A DNA stretch of 64,000 nt from Gracilimonas amylolytica (GTDB lineage: Bacteria > Bacteroidota > Rhodothermia > Balneolales > Balneolaceae): contig NZ_PQBS01000007.1 of the NCBI RefSeq assembly GCF_002911695.1, forward strand, positions 107,666 through 171,665. The letters are read 5' to 3'. Of this stretch, positions 39,281 through 49,093 are shown one piece after another (the stretch's first letter is position 1; every line of letters begins with the position of its first letter). The position numbers and the translations under genes were made by a program. The notes under the pieces are model-generated. The model was not told the DNA's origin and searched no databases. It worked only from the letters and a program-made list of their open reading frames with translations.

Positions 39281-40563
39281 AATATTACAGTACAAACGGA
39301 AAAGCTGCTATAACCTCGTTTAAAGAGGCCGTTTTTAAAGGATTACCTGATGACAATGGACTTTACATGCCGGAATATATTCCAAAACTTCCTGATTCTT
39401 TCTTTGAAAATCTGCCCAGCCTTTCACTTCCGGAAATTGGTTTAAACGTGATGAAACCATTTATTGGGGATGAAATTCCGGACGAAACACTTTTTAATAT
39501 CCTGTCAGAAACACTGAGCTTCAAGATTCCCCTGGTTTCTGTTTCTGATAATATTTTTGCCCTGGAACTCTTTCACGGACCTACATTTGCTTTTAAAGAT
39601 GTGGGAGCTCGTTTTCTTGCAAGAAGCCTGAGTTATTTCAGCCAAAAACAGCATGAAAAACTGACCGTTTTAGTTGCAACTTCCGGCGATACGGGAAGTG
39701 CCGTGGCTCAGGGTTTTTACGATGTCCCCAATATAGATGTCGTGATTTTATATCCTTCCGGAAAAATCAGCCGGTTTCAGGAACAACAAATGACCACACT
39801 TGGAAAGAACATCACTGCCCTGGAAATTGATGGCACTTTTGATGATTGTCAGCGCCTGGTGAAACAAGCCTTTCTGGATACAGAATTAAGTGAGAAAGCA
39901 AAACTCACCTCTGCTAATTCCATCAACATCGCTCGGATGTTGCCACAAAGTATTTATTATTTCCATGCAATTTCTCAGCTTGCAACAGAAACAGTTGAAG
40001 AACTGACGATTTCTGTTCCCAGTGGAAACTACGGAAATCTTACTGCAGGATTAATCGCCCAGCGAATGGGGCTTCCCATTCACCATTTTCTGGCCTGTTC
40101 TAACGTAAACAGTACCGTTCCGGATTACCTCGAATCCGCTGATTATAACGCCCGTTCAAGCATTCAAACCATCTCCAATGCTATGGATGTTGGAGATCCC
40201 AGTAATTTTGTCCGCATGCTGGATTTATTCGGGAATTCCCATCAGAAAATGTCTGAATCTATTAGCGGATATTCTTACTCTGATGAAGAAACAAGAGATA
40301 CTATAAAAAAAGTATATTCGGATAACAATTATGTATTAGATCCGCACGGAGCCGTGGGTTATCTGGGATTGAAACAGTATCTGCAAAATCATTCCGGAAC
40401 CGGAATTTTTCTGGAGACAGCCCATCCGTACAAATTCAAAGAAAGCGTAGAACCGGAAATTGAGGCCTCCCTCACTCCTGTTTTAACATTTGAAGACCTG
40501 GACAGCAAATCCATTCCATTTGAAAATGATTTTAACAAGCTGAAGGAGTATTTGCTGCGGTAG
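39277..40563 (+). CDS. thrC: Threonine synthase
   Basis: A 428-residue PLP enzyme forming threonine from phosphohomoserine. It starts MKYYSTNGKAAITSFKEAV; the PLP lysine is in PTFAFKDVGARF near 107, and ATSGDTGSAVAQGF near 131-144 binds the phosphate. A longer frame from 39154 exists, but it overlaps thrB heavily and adds no conserved residues, so the ATGA-coupled start is used. Last gene of the thr operon, followed by a 9-bp convergent gap. Confidence 0.96.
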   Translation: MKYYSTNGKAAITSFKEAVFKGLPDDNGLYMPEYIPKLPDSFFENLPSLSLPEIGLNVMKPFIGDEIPDETLFNILSETLSFKIPLVSVSDNIFALELFHGPTFAFKDVGARFLARSLSYFSQKQHEKLTVLVATSGDTGSAVAQGFYDVPNIDVVILYPSGKISRFQEQQMTTLGKNITALEIDGTFDDCQRLVKQAFLDTELSEKAKLTSANSINIARMLPQSIYYFHAISQLATETVEELTISVPSGNYGNLTAGLIAQRMGLPIHHFLACSNVNSTVPDYLESADYNARSSIQTISNAMDVGDPSNFVRMLDLFGNSHQKMSESISGYSYSDEETRDTIKKVYSDNNYVLDPHGAVGYLGLKQYLQNHSGTGIFLETAHPYKFKESVEPEIEASLTPVLTFEDLDSKSIPFENDFNKLKEYLLR

Positions 40564-40572
40564 TAAAAATCT

Positions 40573-41406
40573 TCATGACTTGAATAACCGATTCCAGCGG
40601 TTCAGCAGAATTCTTCTTCCTCTTTGGGTGAATAGCGGTGTAATAAGTTTATACAATCCCCATAAAATCAGAATGGATGGAAGTACAAACCAAATGGCGT
40701 AGTCGTCGTAGGTTTCGTAGAATTTATAGATTTCATCACCGGCGGTTCTGGAAATCCAGACAAAGATGGGCGTCCAGATAAGTGTGGTTCCGCCAAAATA
40801 CAATAGAAATTTCCAGAAACTGGTTTTAAGAATGCCGGCACTAAGGTAAATTGGAATACGGCTTCCGGGAATAAACCGGCTTGCAACCAACAAAACAGGA
40901 CCTTTTTGGTTAAACCATTTCACCGATTTATCCACTGCCTCTTTACTGATTAACCATTTGAAGGGAGCAATTTCAAAGACTCGCGTACCAAGAATTCTGC
41001 CCGACAGGTAGAATGCAAAGTCCCCAATGTAAATTCCCAGAATGGCAGCGAATGCAGCCTGCCAAAATGGAATAAATCCGTTTGCAACCAGTAAACCTGC
41101 GCCAATACAGGCAAAATCTTCACTAAACCATGTGGAAAGCAGAATAACTAACGCATATATCAAAATAAGTTCTTGCTGGGAATCTGCCTCCGATTTCACC
41201 TCATTCAAATACGGAAGCATTCTGTCAAAACTATCAGCATTAGAGGCAGAATCTGAAGTAAGTGAATCCTGCCACAAAAATGATGACTCTTCCCAGGAAG
41301 TATTTGTTTTACCCCCAATACCGTTTGCATAACTTCCATAAGTTGCCATGACAAACATCAAGTATATGGGGATAATGGACTTTATAAAGTTCAATTTTAA
41401 CGCCAT
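40573..41406 (-). CDS. DedA family membrane protein (VTT/SNARE-associated fold)
   Basis: A 277-residue membrane protein. Residues about 1-90 hold a signal-like segment and a hydrophilic Ser/Asp-rich stretch unusual for DedA; from about 95 on it is a DedA domain with FSEDFACIGAGLLVANG, the membrane re-entrant motif region and GPVLLVASRFIPGSRIPIYLSAG near 170-192. DedA proteins are implicated in lipid carrier recycling and proton homeostasis. It lies 10 bp downstream of a PlsC gene in the same direction. Confidence 0.88.
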   Translation of the reverse strand: MALKLNFIKSIIPIYLMFVMATYGSYANGIGGKTNTSWEESSFLWQDSLTSDSASNADSFDRMLPYLNEVKSEADSQQELILIYALVILLSTWFSEDFACIGAGLLVANGFIPFWQAAFAAILGIYIGDFAFYLSGRILGTRVFEIAPFKWLISKEAVDKSVKWFNQKGPVLLVASRFIPGSRIPIYLSAGILKTSFWKFLLYFGGTTLIWTPIFVWISRTAGDEIYKFYETYDDYAIWFVLPSILILWGLYKLITPLFTQRGRRILLNRWNRLFKS

Positions 41407-41416
41407 TAGCTATGAA

Positions 41417-42226
41417 TTAAACAGGAATTGCAGGTTTAAAGTCTCCATGTTGTGCCAAAAAAGCTAATTCAGAAATAACCGGAGTAAATTCATTTCTCAT
41501 TCTGTTCTCAAGTTTTTTTGCAAGAACTTTGCGGTCATTTTCCTGAACATCATCCTCACCAAAATGCAACAATACCCTTATTTTTCTCTGCTTTAAAAAT
41601 CGAAAGAAATGAATGAAAAAGGGAGTATTATCCCACCAGCAAGCCGATTGGTAAGCCGGGGTTTCCCCCACTTCGTTTATGTAGGTAATTGTGACTCTTG
41701 ATACCGGGAAATTTTCCATGGCCGGATATTGCAATAATGACGGTTTGAAAGGCAATATTTCCATACCCGGACTGGTTGTGCCCTCGGGAAAAACAATAAT
41801 TCCCTGATTCTCGTTGATGTTTTCCGAGATGAGTTTATTTACGCGTTTTATATCTCTTTTACGGTCTCTGTCAATAAACAAAATTCCACAGGTCCGGATA
41901 ATAAATCCAATTAATGGCCAGCTTCTAACATCACTTTTGGCAACAAATAAGCTGCGGGTTTGCGAAAATAATACAAACACATCAAGGTAACTCAGGTGAT
42001 TGGAAACCAAGAGGAACGGGGGGGGCGGAGGTGAATTTATGGTTTCAACCTGAAGGCCTAATATTTTACAGCAACTTTTACCCCATATTTTCAGTAGAAA
42101 GCCACGGTTCTTTTCATAATTCAACCCAAATAATTTACCTGCTAAACTGAGCATAATCAAACTATAAAGCACTAAGGTGACTAACAGGAATACAAATAAT
42201 TTTGTGACTGCTTTAAAAGAATGCAT
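41417..42226 (-). CDS. 1-acyl-sn-glycerol-3-phosphate acyltransferase (PlsC family)
   Basis: A 269-residue membrane acyltransferase with an N-terminal helix (about 8-30), the catalytic NHxxxxD motif in SNHLSYLDVF near 75-84 and the substrate-binding FPEGTTSPG near 145-153. It acylates lysophosphatidate in phospholipid synthesis. It sits upstream of and in the same direction as DedA, and both are within the GATC-poor block. Confidence 0.9.
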   Translation of the reverse strand: MHSFKAVTKLFVFLLVTLVLYSLIMLSLAGKLFGLNYEKNRGFLLKIWGKSCCKILGLQVETINSPPPPPFLLVSNHLSYLDVFVLFSQTRSLFVAKSDVRSWPLIGFIIRTCGILFIDRDRKRDIKRVNKLISENINENQGIIVFPEGTTSPGMEILPFKPSLLQYPAMENFPVSRVTITYINEVGETPAYQSACWWDNTPFFIHFFRFLKQRKIRVLLHFGEDDVQENDRKVLAKKLENRMRNEFTPVISELAFLAQHGDFKPAIPV

Positions 42227-42396
42227 AAACTAAATAGTTTAAAACCTGTTTAAATGGAATGATTTTTAATCTAAAATAGATTTTACAAAGAACATAGTTC
42301 GATGCTAAAATCTTTAACTTTACTTAACCTTAATTTTTCAAATTTTACGTGTATTTTAAAGTTGCTTAAATAAGGCATTGTAAACCAATTAACTGT

Positions 42397-43179
42397 ATGC
42401 TATACTACAAAGAATTTAAAAACTCTGATGACCATGACTGGGTAATCTTCGTTCATGGTGCCGGTGGCAGCTCATCCATTTGGTTTAATCAAATCAGGGA
42501 TTTTAAAAAGCATTTTAACGTGTTGCTGGTTGATCTTCGGGGGCATGGTAAATCAAAGGATTTGTTGCAGAAGTATTATGAAGAAAATTATTCATTTGAG
42601 TTTATCAGCAAAGATGTGTTGGATGTTCTGGATCATCTTGAAATTGAAAAAGCTCATTTTATTGGTGTATCATTAGGTACTATCATTATCCGAACCATTG
42701 GTGAGATCGCTCCAGAACGGGTCAAATCAGCCGTTCTCTGCGGAGCTATCACCAGATTAAATGTTCGTTCACGTATCCTAGTTTTTCTCGGGCACACCTT
42801 CAAACGTTTTATCCCATACATGTGGTTGTACAAGTTCTTTGCATGGATCATCATGCCCAAAAAGCGGCATGCTAAATCCCGTAACTTGTTTATCCGTGAA
42901 GCAAAAAAACTGTATCAAAAAGAATTTTTGAGATGGTTTAAGCTGACCAATGAAGTCAATCCACTCCTGCGATACTTTAAAGAGAGAGAAGTTAAGTCAC
43001 CGATGCTTTACGTGATGGGCAGTGAAGATCATATGTTCCTCCCTCCGGTTAGATCCATTGTAAGGGAACACAAAAACTCGAGCTTACAGGTCATAGATAA
43101 TTGTGGGCACGTTTGTAATGTTGAAAGACCGAATGCTTTCAACAGGCTTTCCATCGAATATCTGAAATCACATTCCTGA
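42397..43179 (+). CDS. Alpha/beta hydrolase
   Basis: A 260-residue alpha/beta hydrolase fold protein. Nucleophile S95 lies in GVSLGT (GxSxG), the oxyanion HG motif in VHGAGGSS near 19-26, the acid near GSEDHMF (about 210-216) and the catalytic histidine in CGHVCNVERP near 236-245. Substrate unknown; the basic RxKRF-rich helix near 130-165 resembles a lid. It is a single gene, facing the pilus operon's end. Confidence 0.85.
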   Translation: MLYYKEFKNSDDHDWVIFVHGAGGSSSIWFNQIRDFKKHFNVLLVDLRGHGKSKDLLQKYYEENYSFEFISKDVLDVLDHLEIEKAHFIGVSLGTIIIRTIGEIAPERVKSAVLCGAITRLNVRSRILVFLGHTFKRFIPYMWLYKFFAWIIMPKKRHAKSRNLFIREAKKLYQKEFLRWFKLTNEVNPLLRYFKEREVKSPMLYVMGSEDHMFLPPVRSIVREHKNSSLQVIDNCGHVCNVERPNAFNRLSIEYLKSHS

Positions 43180-43239
43180 CCACTTTAAGTGAGTTGGGTC
43201 TGGATTTGTAATTAAGAGAAGTTGAATAGCAGTAGCTGC

Positions 43240-45099
43240 TTATCTCGTGACTTCCTCGGTGTTATCCTGTAGAGTGAATAGCCAGGCTTCACTGTTGAAT
43301 GAACCTCTTACTTCATAAGTACGGTCAACTGCTTTTTCGAAGTCAGCATATCCTTCATAGGCCACATAGTTGAACCTTGTTTCCGGATTAAAAAGGATGC
43401 GGGTATTATAGCCTTGTTCGTCAAGAAGTTCCTTGAATCGCTGTGCATTTCCTGGTACAAGAAATGACCCACCGATAATGAAATATTTAATATCTGAATT
43501 CAAATTATTTTCAATGATCTCTTCCCTGCCACCGTTAGCTTTATACTCCAGATATTCTTCGAGGCTAAAAGCTTTAGGAACCACTACCATCAGTTCCGGC
43601 TTCTGAACCGGCATGCTTAGTTCTTCATAAACTTCTTTTTGCTCCTCAGTCAGAGTTTCATCTTCTGCTGATTCTTCTTCCTTAACAGTATCCTCTACCG
43701 GAGTCTCAGCAGATTCATCTTCACCAACTTCTTCAGTTAAAGTCCCTTCATCAGACATCTGATCTGGACGAAGAAAACGATCCTCTTCCATTGAAAATAC
43801 ACGGTCTAGATCTGCTCTCATATCATCTCTTGTATTATTCAGTACATCCCGTTTAGATTTCCTGATGTTATCAAATCGGGTTCTGACCGGTTCAACAAGC
43901 TCTGCCTGAACAATGATGATCAACTCGTTTTCTAGATAATCCTTGGAATTAAACCCAAAGATATATTTCAGCAGCGGCACATCTTTTAGTAGAGGGATAC
44001 CACGGCGTACCGTAGTTTCTTCAGTTCTGTATAATCCCGCTACATAGGTAGATTCTCCATTTAAAAGGATAGCCGAGGTTGTAGCCTCCTGTTTATTAAT
44101 GATCGTACTTACCACATCAGGCTGTGCAGTTGATCGTTCAACTTCCAGGTTCAGATAAATAAATGAAGTGTCTTCCTGAGTAATGATCTGAGGTGTAACT
44201 GTCAAAATAGTACCGGTACTCACAAAGTTATCCGTTACGTTACCGGCAATATCCCTCTGTTTGATCGAGAAATCCTGCCCAACCTGAATATTACCTTCTT
44301 CCCCATCCACCACTTTAATAGAGGGAGTAGCCAATACTTTACCCAGGTTATCTGCTTCAAATGCGCTGAATAAAGCCTGAACGCTAATACCTGTTCCAAG
44401 ATCACCCGTATTAAAAATAGCATTGAATGCATTTTGCGAAACATTCTGAGCATTAAAGGAATTAATAGCCACAAATTGATCCGTGAATTCAGTATTCGGG
44501 AGTGACTCATTACCTTCTCCTGCTACATAATCATTCAATTCTTCAGGTGCATCACTGGTCAATGTAGACCAGTCAACCCCGATTTCCTGCAGGGCTCTTT
44601 TGTTACCTTCAAAGAAAGTAGCATTGATTCGAACTTCCCGGGTCTCGGTAGTCGGTAAAATGATATCCCCTCCACCCTGACCGGTTCTGGTTGCACCACC
44701 TGCTTGTTGTGTAGTAGTTGTAGTTGTTTTTTGCTGCGGTACAACGATCTCGTAATATTCTTCAAATTCATTGAGCTCAAGGTTCTGAAACCGCATGATG
44801 TACTGTAGGGCATCTTTCCAGTGCATAGCAGGTAAATTAACACCTATGGCACCGCTGTAACCTGAATTGTCAACAATGAATTTATTCTCATATTCCTGAG
44901 CGAAGGTATCAATGATCTCAATGGCTTCATTGTATGTGGTGCTTTTATTGAAGGCAACCACTTCATCGGGATTCGTGTACTCTCTCAGGGGATCAACGAT
45001 CTGAGCCGAAACTTTCTGTGGAACTAAACCCAACAGTAAAACCGTGAAGAATGTGAATAACAAACAATAAGTGTAATGGGTAGCTTTCATTGTGTTCAT
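43240..45099 (-). CDS. pilQ: Type IV pilus/type II secretin with C-terminal SPOR domain (PilQ-like)
   Basis: A 619-residue outer-membrane secretin: signal peptide (about 1-32, cleaved near VSAQ), an STN-type domain, an N-domain and the secretin core with EVERSTAQPDVVSTIINKQEATTSAIL and the GIPLLKDVPLLKYIFG motif near 375-390. Residues about 430-510 are an acidic linker, and the last 80 residues (DIKYFIIGGSFLVPGNAQRF... GSFNSEAWLF) are a Bacteroidota-type SPOR domain, normally a peptidoglycan-binding module. Last gene of the pil operon; its start overlaps the pilO-like stop by 4 bp. Confidence 0.9.
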   Translation of the reverse strand: MNTMKATHYTYCLLFTFFTVLLLGLVPQKVSAQIVDPLREYTNPDEVVAFNKSTTYNEAIEIIDTFAQEYENKFIVDNSGYSGAIGVNLPAMHWKDALQYIMRFQNLELNEFEEYYEIVVPQQKTTTTTTQQAGGATRTGQGGGDIILPTTETREVRINATFFEGNKRALQEIGVDWSTLTSDAPEELNDYVAGEGNESLPNTEFTDQFVAINSFNAQNVSQNAFNAIFNTGDLGTGISVQALFSAFEADNLGKVLATPSIKVVDGEEGNIQVGQDFSIKQRDIAGNVTDNFVSTGTILTVTPQIITQEDTSFIYLNLEVERSTAQPDVVSTIINKQEATTSAILLNGESTYVAGLYRTEETTVRRGIPLLKDVPLLKYIFGFNSKDYLENELIIIVQAELVEPVRTRFDNIRKSKRDVLNNTRDDMRADLDRVFSMEEDRFLRPDQMSDEGTLTEEVGEDESAETPVEDTVKEEESAEDETLTEEQKEVYEELSMPVQKPELMVVVPKAFSLEEYLEYKANGGREEIIENNLNSDIKYFIIGGSFLVPGNAQRFKELLDEQGYNTRILFNPETRFNYVAYEGYADFEKAVDRTYEVRGSFNSEAWLFTLQDNTEEVTR

Positions 45100-45971
45100 C
45101 GTTCTATCTCCAAGGTAACTAATTCCGTGATGCCACCTTTATTTAAATTGAAAGTAGCAGATTTATTATTGATGTCAATAGATTGAAGTGAGCCAAGATA
45201 TACATCATCTCCTACTGTGAGCGATTGTACACTTCCTCCCTGATCAACTATAAAAATTCTGGATGCCGTCATACCAATGATCCTGCTTTGCTCTACATTA
45301 ACAAGATTATCCGTGTTTGGCGGAACAGTTGGCTGAATGAGCGGATAAAAAGGATTAAACACAGATACTTGCTCATTTCTGGTAAGAACATTCGTTCTGG
45401 ATACATTTTCCTGAATAGGGATCCGCTCGTAATAACTTTCAAGGGTAAAAGTAAATGTGATATCAGATATCTCCTCTCCCTCATTATTACCACCGGGAGG
45501 AGCTATCGATAAGGCAGTCACTTTGTTCAACAACTGACTGTTTTCGATCGTGTTTATAAAATTAACAACGTTCACAAAGTTTCCATATCCATTCAGGTTA
45601 GAGCGTATGATACCATATTGTTCCTGTGCGGTTGAGTCTACAAAATTAAAATCGAAATATACTCTCAGCTGCTCAGAACTATTACTGATATAATTGAGAT
45701 AATCATACACATCATCCGGGTTTGGGGTCTTGTAGAGTGATTTATCATAATTTTCAATAATAGAAACCGCATTCTGATAATTCGCATTTAGCTCAGGAAA
45801 GGCATCGCTTATCGCTTTTTTGTTATTGTAGTCCTGCTGTTTTTCCTGAAGTGTGGTTTCAAGCTGTTCCAGTTTAGGAGCCTGAAAGAAATAAATGTAG
45901 GCAAATGCACTGCCTCCAAGTAACAGGAGGGCTACTAATAGAATGATGGTATTTCTAACGCCGTACGACAA
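45096..45971 (-). CDS. PilO-like inner membrane pilus alignment protein
   Basis: A 291-residue protein with one N-terminal membrane helix (about 8-30), a coiled-coil (LEQLETTLQEKQQDYNNKKA) and a ferredoxin-like region. This arrangement and its place between pilMN and pilQ are those of PilO/GspM, the periplasmic link between the inner membrane complex and the secretin. Residues about 230-291 contain a PilP-like strand-rich part (SRIFIVDQGGSVQSL...), so it may be a PilO-PilP fusion; this is inference. Confidence 0.75.
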   Translation of the reverse strand: MSYGVRNTIILLVALLLLGGSAFAYIYFFQAPKLEQLETTLQEKQQDYNNKKAISDAFPELNANYQNAVSIIENYDKSLYKTPNPDDVYDYLNYISNSSEQLRVYFDFNFVDSTAQEQYGIIRSNLNGYGNFVNVVNFINTIENSQLLNKVTALSIAPPGGNNEGEEISDITFTFTLESYYERIPIQENVSRTNVLTRNEQVSVFNPFYPLIQPTVPPNTDNLVNVEQSRIIGMTASRIFIVDQGGSVQSLTVGDDVYLGSLQSIDINNKSATFNLNKGGITELVTLEIER

Positions 45972-45972
45972 T

Positions 45973-47709
45973 CTATTCCCCTATTATTTGTTGAATACCC
46001 TGAACATTCTCAGGAGTATATATATTTTCATCCTCAAAAAAGCTTCCCACAACATATCTGAATTCAAATACTTCCTCAGATCTGATTTCAGAAGAACGTA
46101 CATTCAATAAGGTAGCATTATGAAACAGATCGGCTAACATCGGTATTCGGTCCCTTTGACGCGCAATGCCGGCTAATTCAATGGAATTATTTTGATTTTG
46201 CCTCATAGCTGTGATCCACAGGGAATTGATCTCTCTAACACCACTGTTAAGCTGATCGAGGTTAGTAGACCACCTGAGTGTGCCTTGGTTCAGTTCACTA
46301 AGTAAGGCAAGCTTTGATTGGATCTGATTAAGCTCGTTGGTGATCTCGTTGGAGCGTTGAACCGTTGATTCCAAAGAGCGTATCTGTGCCTCAAGTGAAT
46401 TCACATTACCCTCAAGACGGTCTATCTCAGCAGCATTTTGTGTGTAAAAATGGTTTGCTACGATCGGGGTGATCAGGATCAGGAATAACAGTAAAAATCC
46501 GTGCCACTGCAGTTTAAAGATCTTCTGCCGGTCATCCACATATTTAGGGAGGAATGATAGTTTGGGTAAATTTTCGGATTTGTTCCCTGAAGCAGCCCAG
46601 GCAGCGCCAATGGCTGTGGTAAATGACGAAATGGATGATTCATTTATATTTTCAGTATCAATAAAATCTTCCTGAAACTGAAACTCCGAGACATCCACAT
46701 CCTGAAATCTCTCCTCAAAGAATTCAATGGCTGAATCACCCAATGAATTATTACAGATGATCAATCTGTCTAAATTTGGAACCTCACCGGTATCCAGCTG
46801 AAAAAGGATCTTACTGAATACCGTGTTAAGAAATTTCTTGCTTGAGACTCCCTCCGTGATGATTGGCGATACGATCCAAAGTTGTTTGCCACGCAGAAAT
46901 ATGATCCTGCAAAATTCTTCACCAAACTGTATGACTCCCGATATACTGTTTTCTTCCAGCTCGTAATTGGCTCGTATCAACCCAAGCAAGAGGATCTCTT
47001 CCGGCAGAATCTGGTTAATAAAGAGCTTTCCTCTGTAAAGGTCCTGTGTCTTATTAAGTAAGGTTAATAATTGAGGCTCATCATCAATGGATGTGAGCAG
47101 CAGGGCTCCGTCATCTCTTACTGTATAGGAATAAAATTCTTCACCTTTAGGAGTTCCATGAAGGGCTTCAAGTCGGTCATCAACGATAACCTGAAGGTCC
47201 TTTTTCTTGGTATCAGAAAAATCGGTGTCCTTAAGTATCTGAAAAATGGTTTGCCCGGCAGGAATACTGATACCCAGATCAACGCGATCGGTGCTGGTGG
47301 AACTTAATAGGTTATACAGCAGTAATTCATTTGAAGCCGGAGCGTCGGCCTCATCCACCATGTCGGTATCGATGATCTGTTCGTCAGCTTCTTCCTCAAG
47401 ATTGTCAAAATCAAGGTCATTCAGGTCATCATCCAGATTTCCAAGGTCCAGTTCCTCTCCCTCATCGTCGTCATCAGTATCCAATCCAAAGATCAGTTCA
47501 TCATCCCCCAGGTCCTGATCCATATCGAGATCACCAAAAACAGGTTCAGCCTGTTCTTTTATTTGTGATCTCTTTGTCTTTAAAGGTTCGATCAGCCTTA
47601 TTTTATCTAAACTGATCAGTTCTAATTTCTTTCCTTCAACTTTTAGCCTGGCAACTTTAAGTGAATCACCCTCTACAACAATACCTGTATATGTCTTGTT
47701 TTTGAACAT
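45973..47709 (-). CDS. PilM-PilN-like fusion protein
   Basis: A 578-residue protein. Residues about 1-330 have a PilM/GspL-like actin-fold layout starting GIVVEGDSLKVARLKVEGKKLEL, interrupted by a very acidic insert (about 58-110, D/E runs). A membrane helix (about 402-420, WHGFLLLFLILITPIVAN) is followed by a coiled coil (RLEGNVNSLEAQIRSLESTV) and a PilN-like periplasmic domain. It therefore seems to combine PilM and PilN, which are normally separate. It is 10 bp after pilT and 1 bp before the pilO-like gene. Confidence 0.75.
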   Translation of the reverse strand: MFKNKTYTGIVVEGDSLKVARLKVEGKKLELISLDKIRLIEPLKTKRSQIKEQAEPVFGDLDMDQDLGDDELIFGLDTDDDDEGEELDLGNLDDDLNDLDFDNLEEEADEQIIDTDMVDEADAPASNELLLYNLLSSTSTDRVDLGISIPAGQTIFQILKDTDFSDTKKKDLQVIVDDRLEALHGTPKGEEFYSYTVRDDGALLLTSIDDEPQLLTLLNKTQDLYRGKLFINQILPEEILLLGLIRANYELEENSISGVIQFGEEFCRIIFLRGKQLWIVSPIITEGVSSKKFLNTVFSKILFQLDTGEVPNLDRLIICNNSLGDSAIEFFEERFQDVDVSEFQFQEDFIDTENINESSISSFTTAIGAAWAASGNKSENLPKLSFLPKYVDDRQKIFKLQWHGFLLLFLILITPIVANHFYTQNAAEIDRLEGNVNSLEAQIRSLESTVQRSNEITNELNQIQSKLALLSELNQGTLRWSTNLDQLNSGVREINSLWITAMRQNQNNSIELAGIARQRDRIPMLADLFHNATLLNVRSSEIRSEEVFEFRYVVGSFFEDENIYTPENVQGIQQIIGE

Positions 47710-47719
47710 GAATTATCCG

Positions 47720-48964
47720 TTAGTAATTAACTTCACTGAGCAGTTGCAATATCTTGGTCTTGTTATTAGCGTGATTAACAGCCGTTTCCTTCGAAATAAT
47801 ACCGTGAGTATAAAGCCTTTTCAGGTCTTGTTCCATAGTATTCATCCCTTTATCACCACCTTCCATCAACATCTGGTAGATCTCACTGATGTTATTATTT
47901 CTAATGGCAGCTCTGACCGATGAATTTACAATGAGTACTTCCTTGGCCAATACACGTTTCCCATCCAGACTTGGCACTAATTTCTGACTGATCACACAGG
48001 TCAAAACATCTGCCAGGCGGGTTCTGACACGATTTTGTTCTTCAGTCGGAACCTCACCCAATATACGTTCAATACTTTCCATAGCTGATGAGGTGTGAAG
48101 GGTTCCAAACGTTTTGTGACCGGAGTCCGTGATCTCAAGCGATGTCATAATGGTTTCAGGATCCCTCAACTCTCCAATAACGATAATGTCCGGATCCTGT
48201 CGTAACGATTGTATCGCTCCTTCCTTAAACGATTCAACGTCCCGACCCACCTCACGGTGCCTCACCACGGATTTAACCGGGGTATGTATCAATTCAACCG
48301 GTGATGCGATGATCACAATGTGCGAGTCAACCGTTCGGTTATTGGCATCAATAATGGTATCCAATGTGGATGACTTACCTGAACCGGTAATACCTGTGAT
48401 CAGAGTCAAACCATACTTATAGTATTTTAAACTAAGAGCCTTGGCTACTTCACTGTGTACCCCCAGGCTTTTAAACGGGCGGATCGTGTTATCGATCTTA
48501 CGCATATTCAAAGCCAGGTGCTCAAGGTCGAAATACATGTCAGCACGGAAACGCTGATTCAAGTTTTCATCAATGGGTATGCTGTAAGAAAAATCGAGGT
48601 TCTTCTCCTCTATTAATTTTTTTCGCTGTGTTGGCAGTATGATATTGTGAAGCAGTACGTTAGTCTGATCGTATGTTAGTCCGGTTGGATTCTTTGCAGG
48701 ACTTTTATCACCGTAAATACGATACCAGATCTTTCCATCGCATCCGGGTCCGCCCATATCTATATCTGAAGCTTCATTCTTAAGCATTCTGACTAACAGA
48801 GAATCAACAACTTCCGTTAGTTTGGACCGATGGTCATCATCCAGAGAATCAATAATCTTACCTATAGCGATATGCCGATCCACCCCACGCAGTGAACGCG
48901 GAACCTGATCGATAACTGGCTTTACAAGTTCAGAAATTTTACCAGAGATTTTAGCCGTCTCCAT
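47720..48964 (-). CDS. pilT: PilT-like retraction ATPase
   Basis: A 414-residue secretion ATPase: ASDIDMGG in the N-terminal PAS-like part, Walker A GITGSGKSS at 191-199, Walker B IVIGELRDPETI near 261-272 and the His box FGTLHTSSAMESI. It powers pilus retraction. The Asp box, EDPIE in PilT/PilB, reads ASPVE at 220-224, so two acidic residues near the ATP-binding site are missing; activity may be changed. An N-terminal extension of about 60 residues is present. Confidence 0.85.
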   Translation of the reverse strand: METAKISGKISELVKPVIDQVPRSLRGVDRHIAIGKIIDSLDDDHRSKLTEVVDSLLVRMLKNEASDIDMGGPGCDGKIWYRIYGDKSPAKNPTGLTYDQTNVLLHNIILPTQRKKLIEEKNLDFSYSIPIDENLNQRFRADMYFDLEHLALNMRKIDNTIRPFKSLGVHSEVAKALSLKYYKYGLTLITGITGSGKSSTLDTIIDANNRTVDSHIVIIASPVELIHTPVKSVVRHREVGRDVESFKEGAIQSLRQDPDIIVIGELRDPETIMTSLEITDSGHKTFGTLHTSSAMESIERILGEVPTEEQNRVRTRLADVLTCVISQKLVPSLDGKRVLAKEVLIVNSSVRAAIRNNNISEIYQMLMEGGDKGMNTMEQDLKRLYTHGIISKETAVNHANNKTKILQLLSEVNY

Positions 48965-49093
48965 ACACTAGCCAATAACATTTTAAGATGACACAGTAAT
49001 AGATATTCTTGTAGATGATTTGTTACAAACTAAATTAATTTAATTTAATATAACAACTATTAATTGAATGTAAGACTCAATTAATTTCAACTA

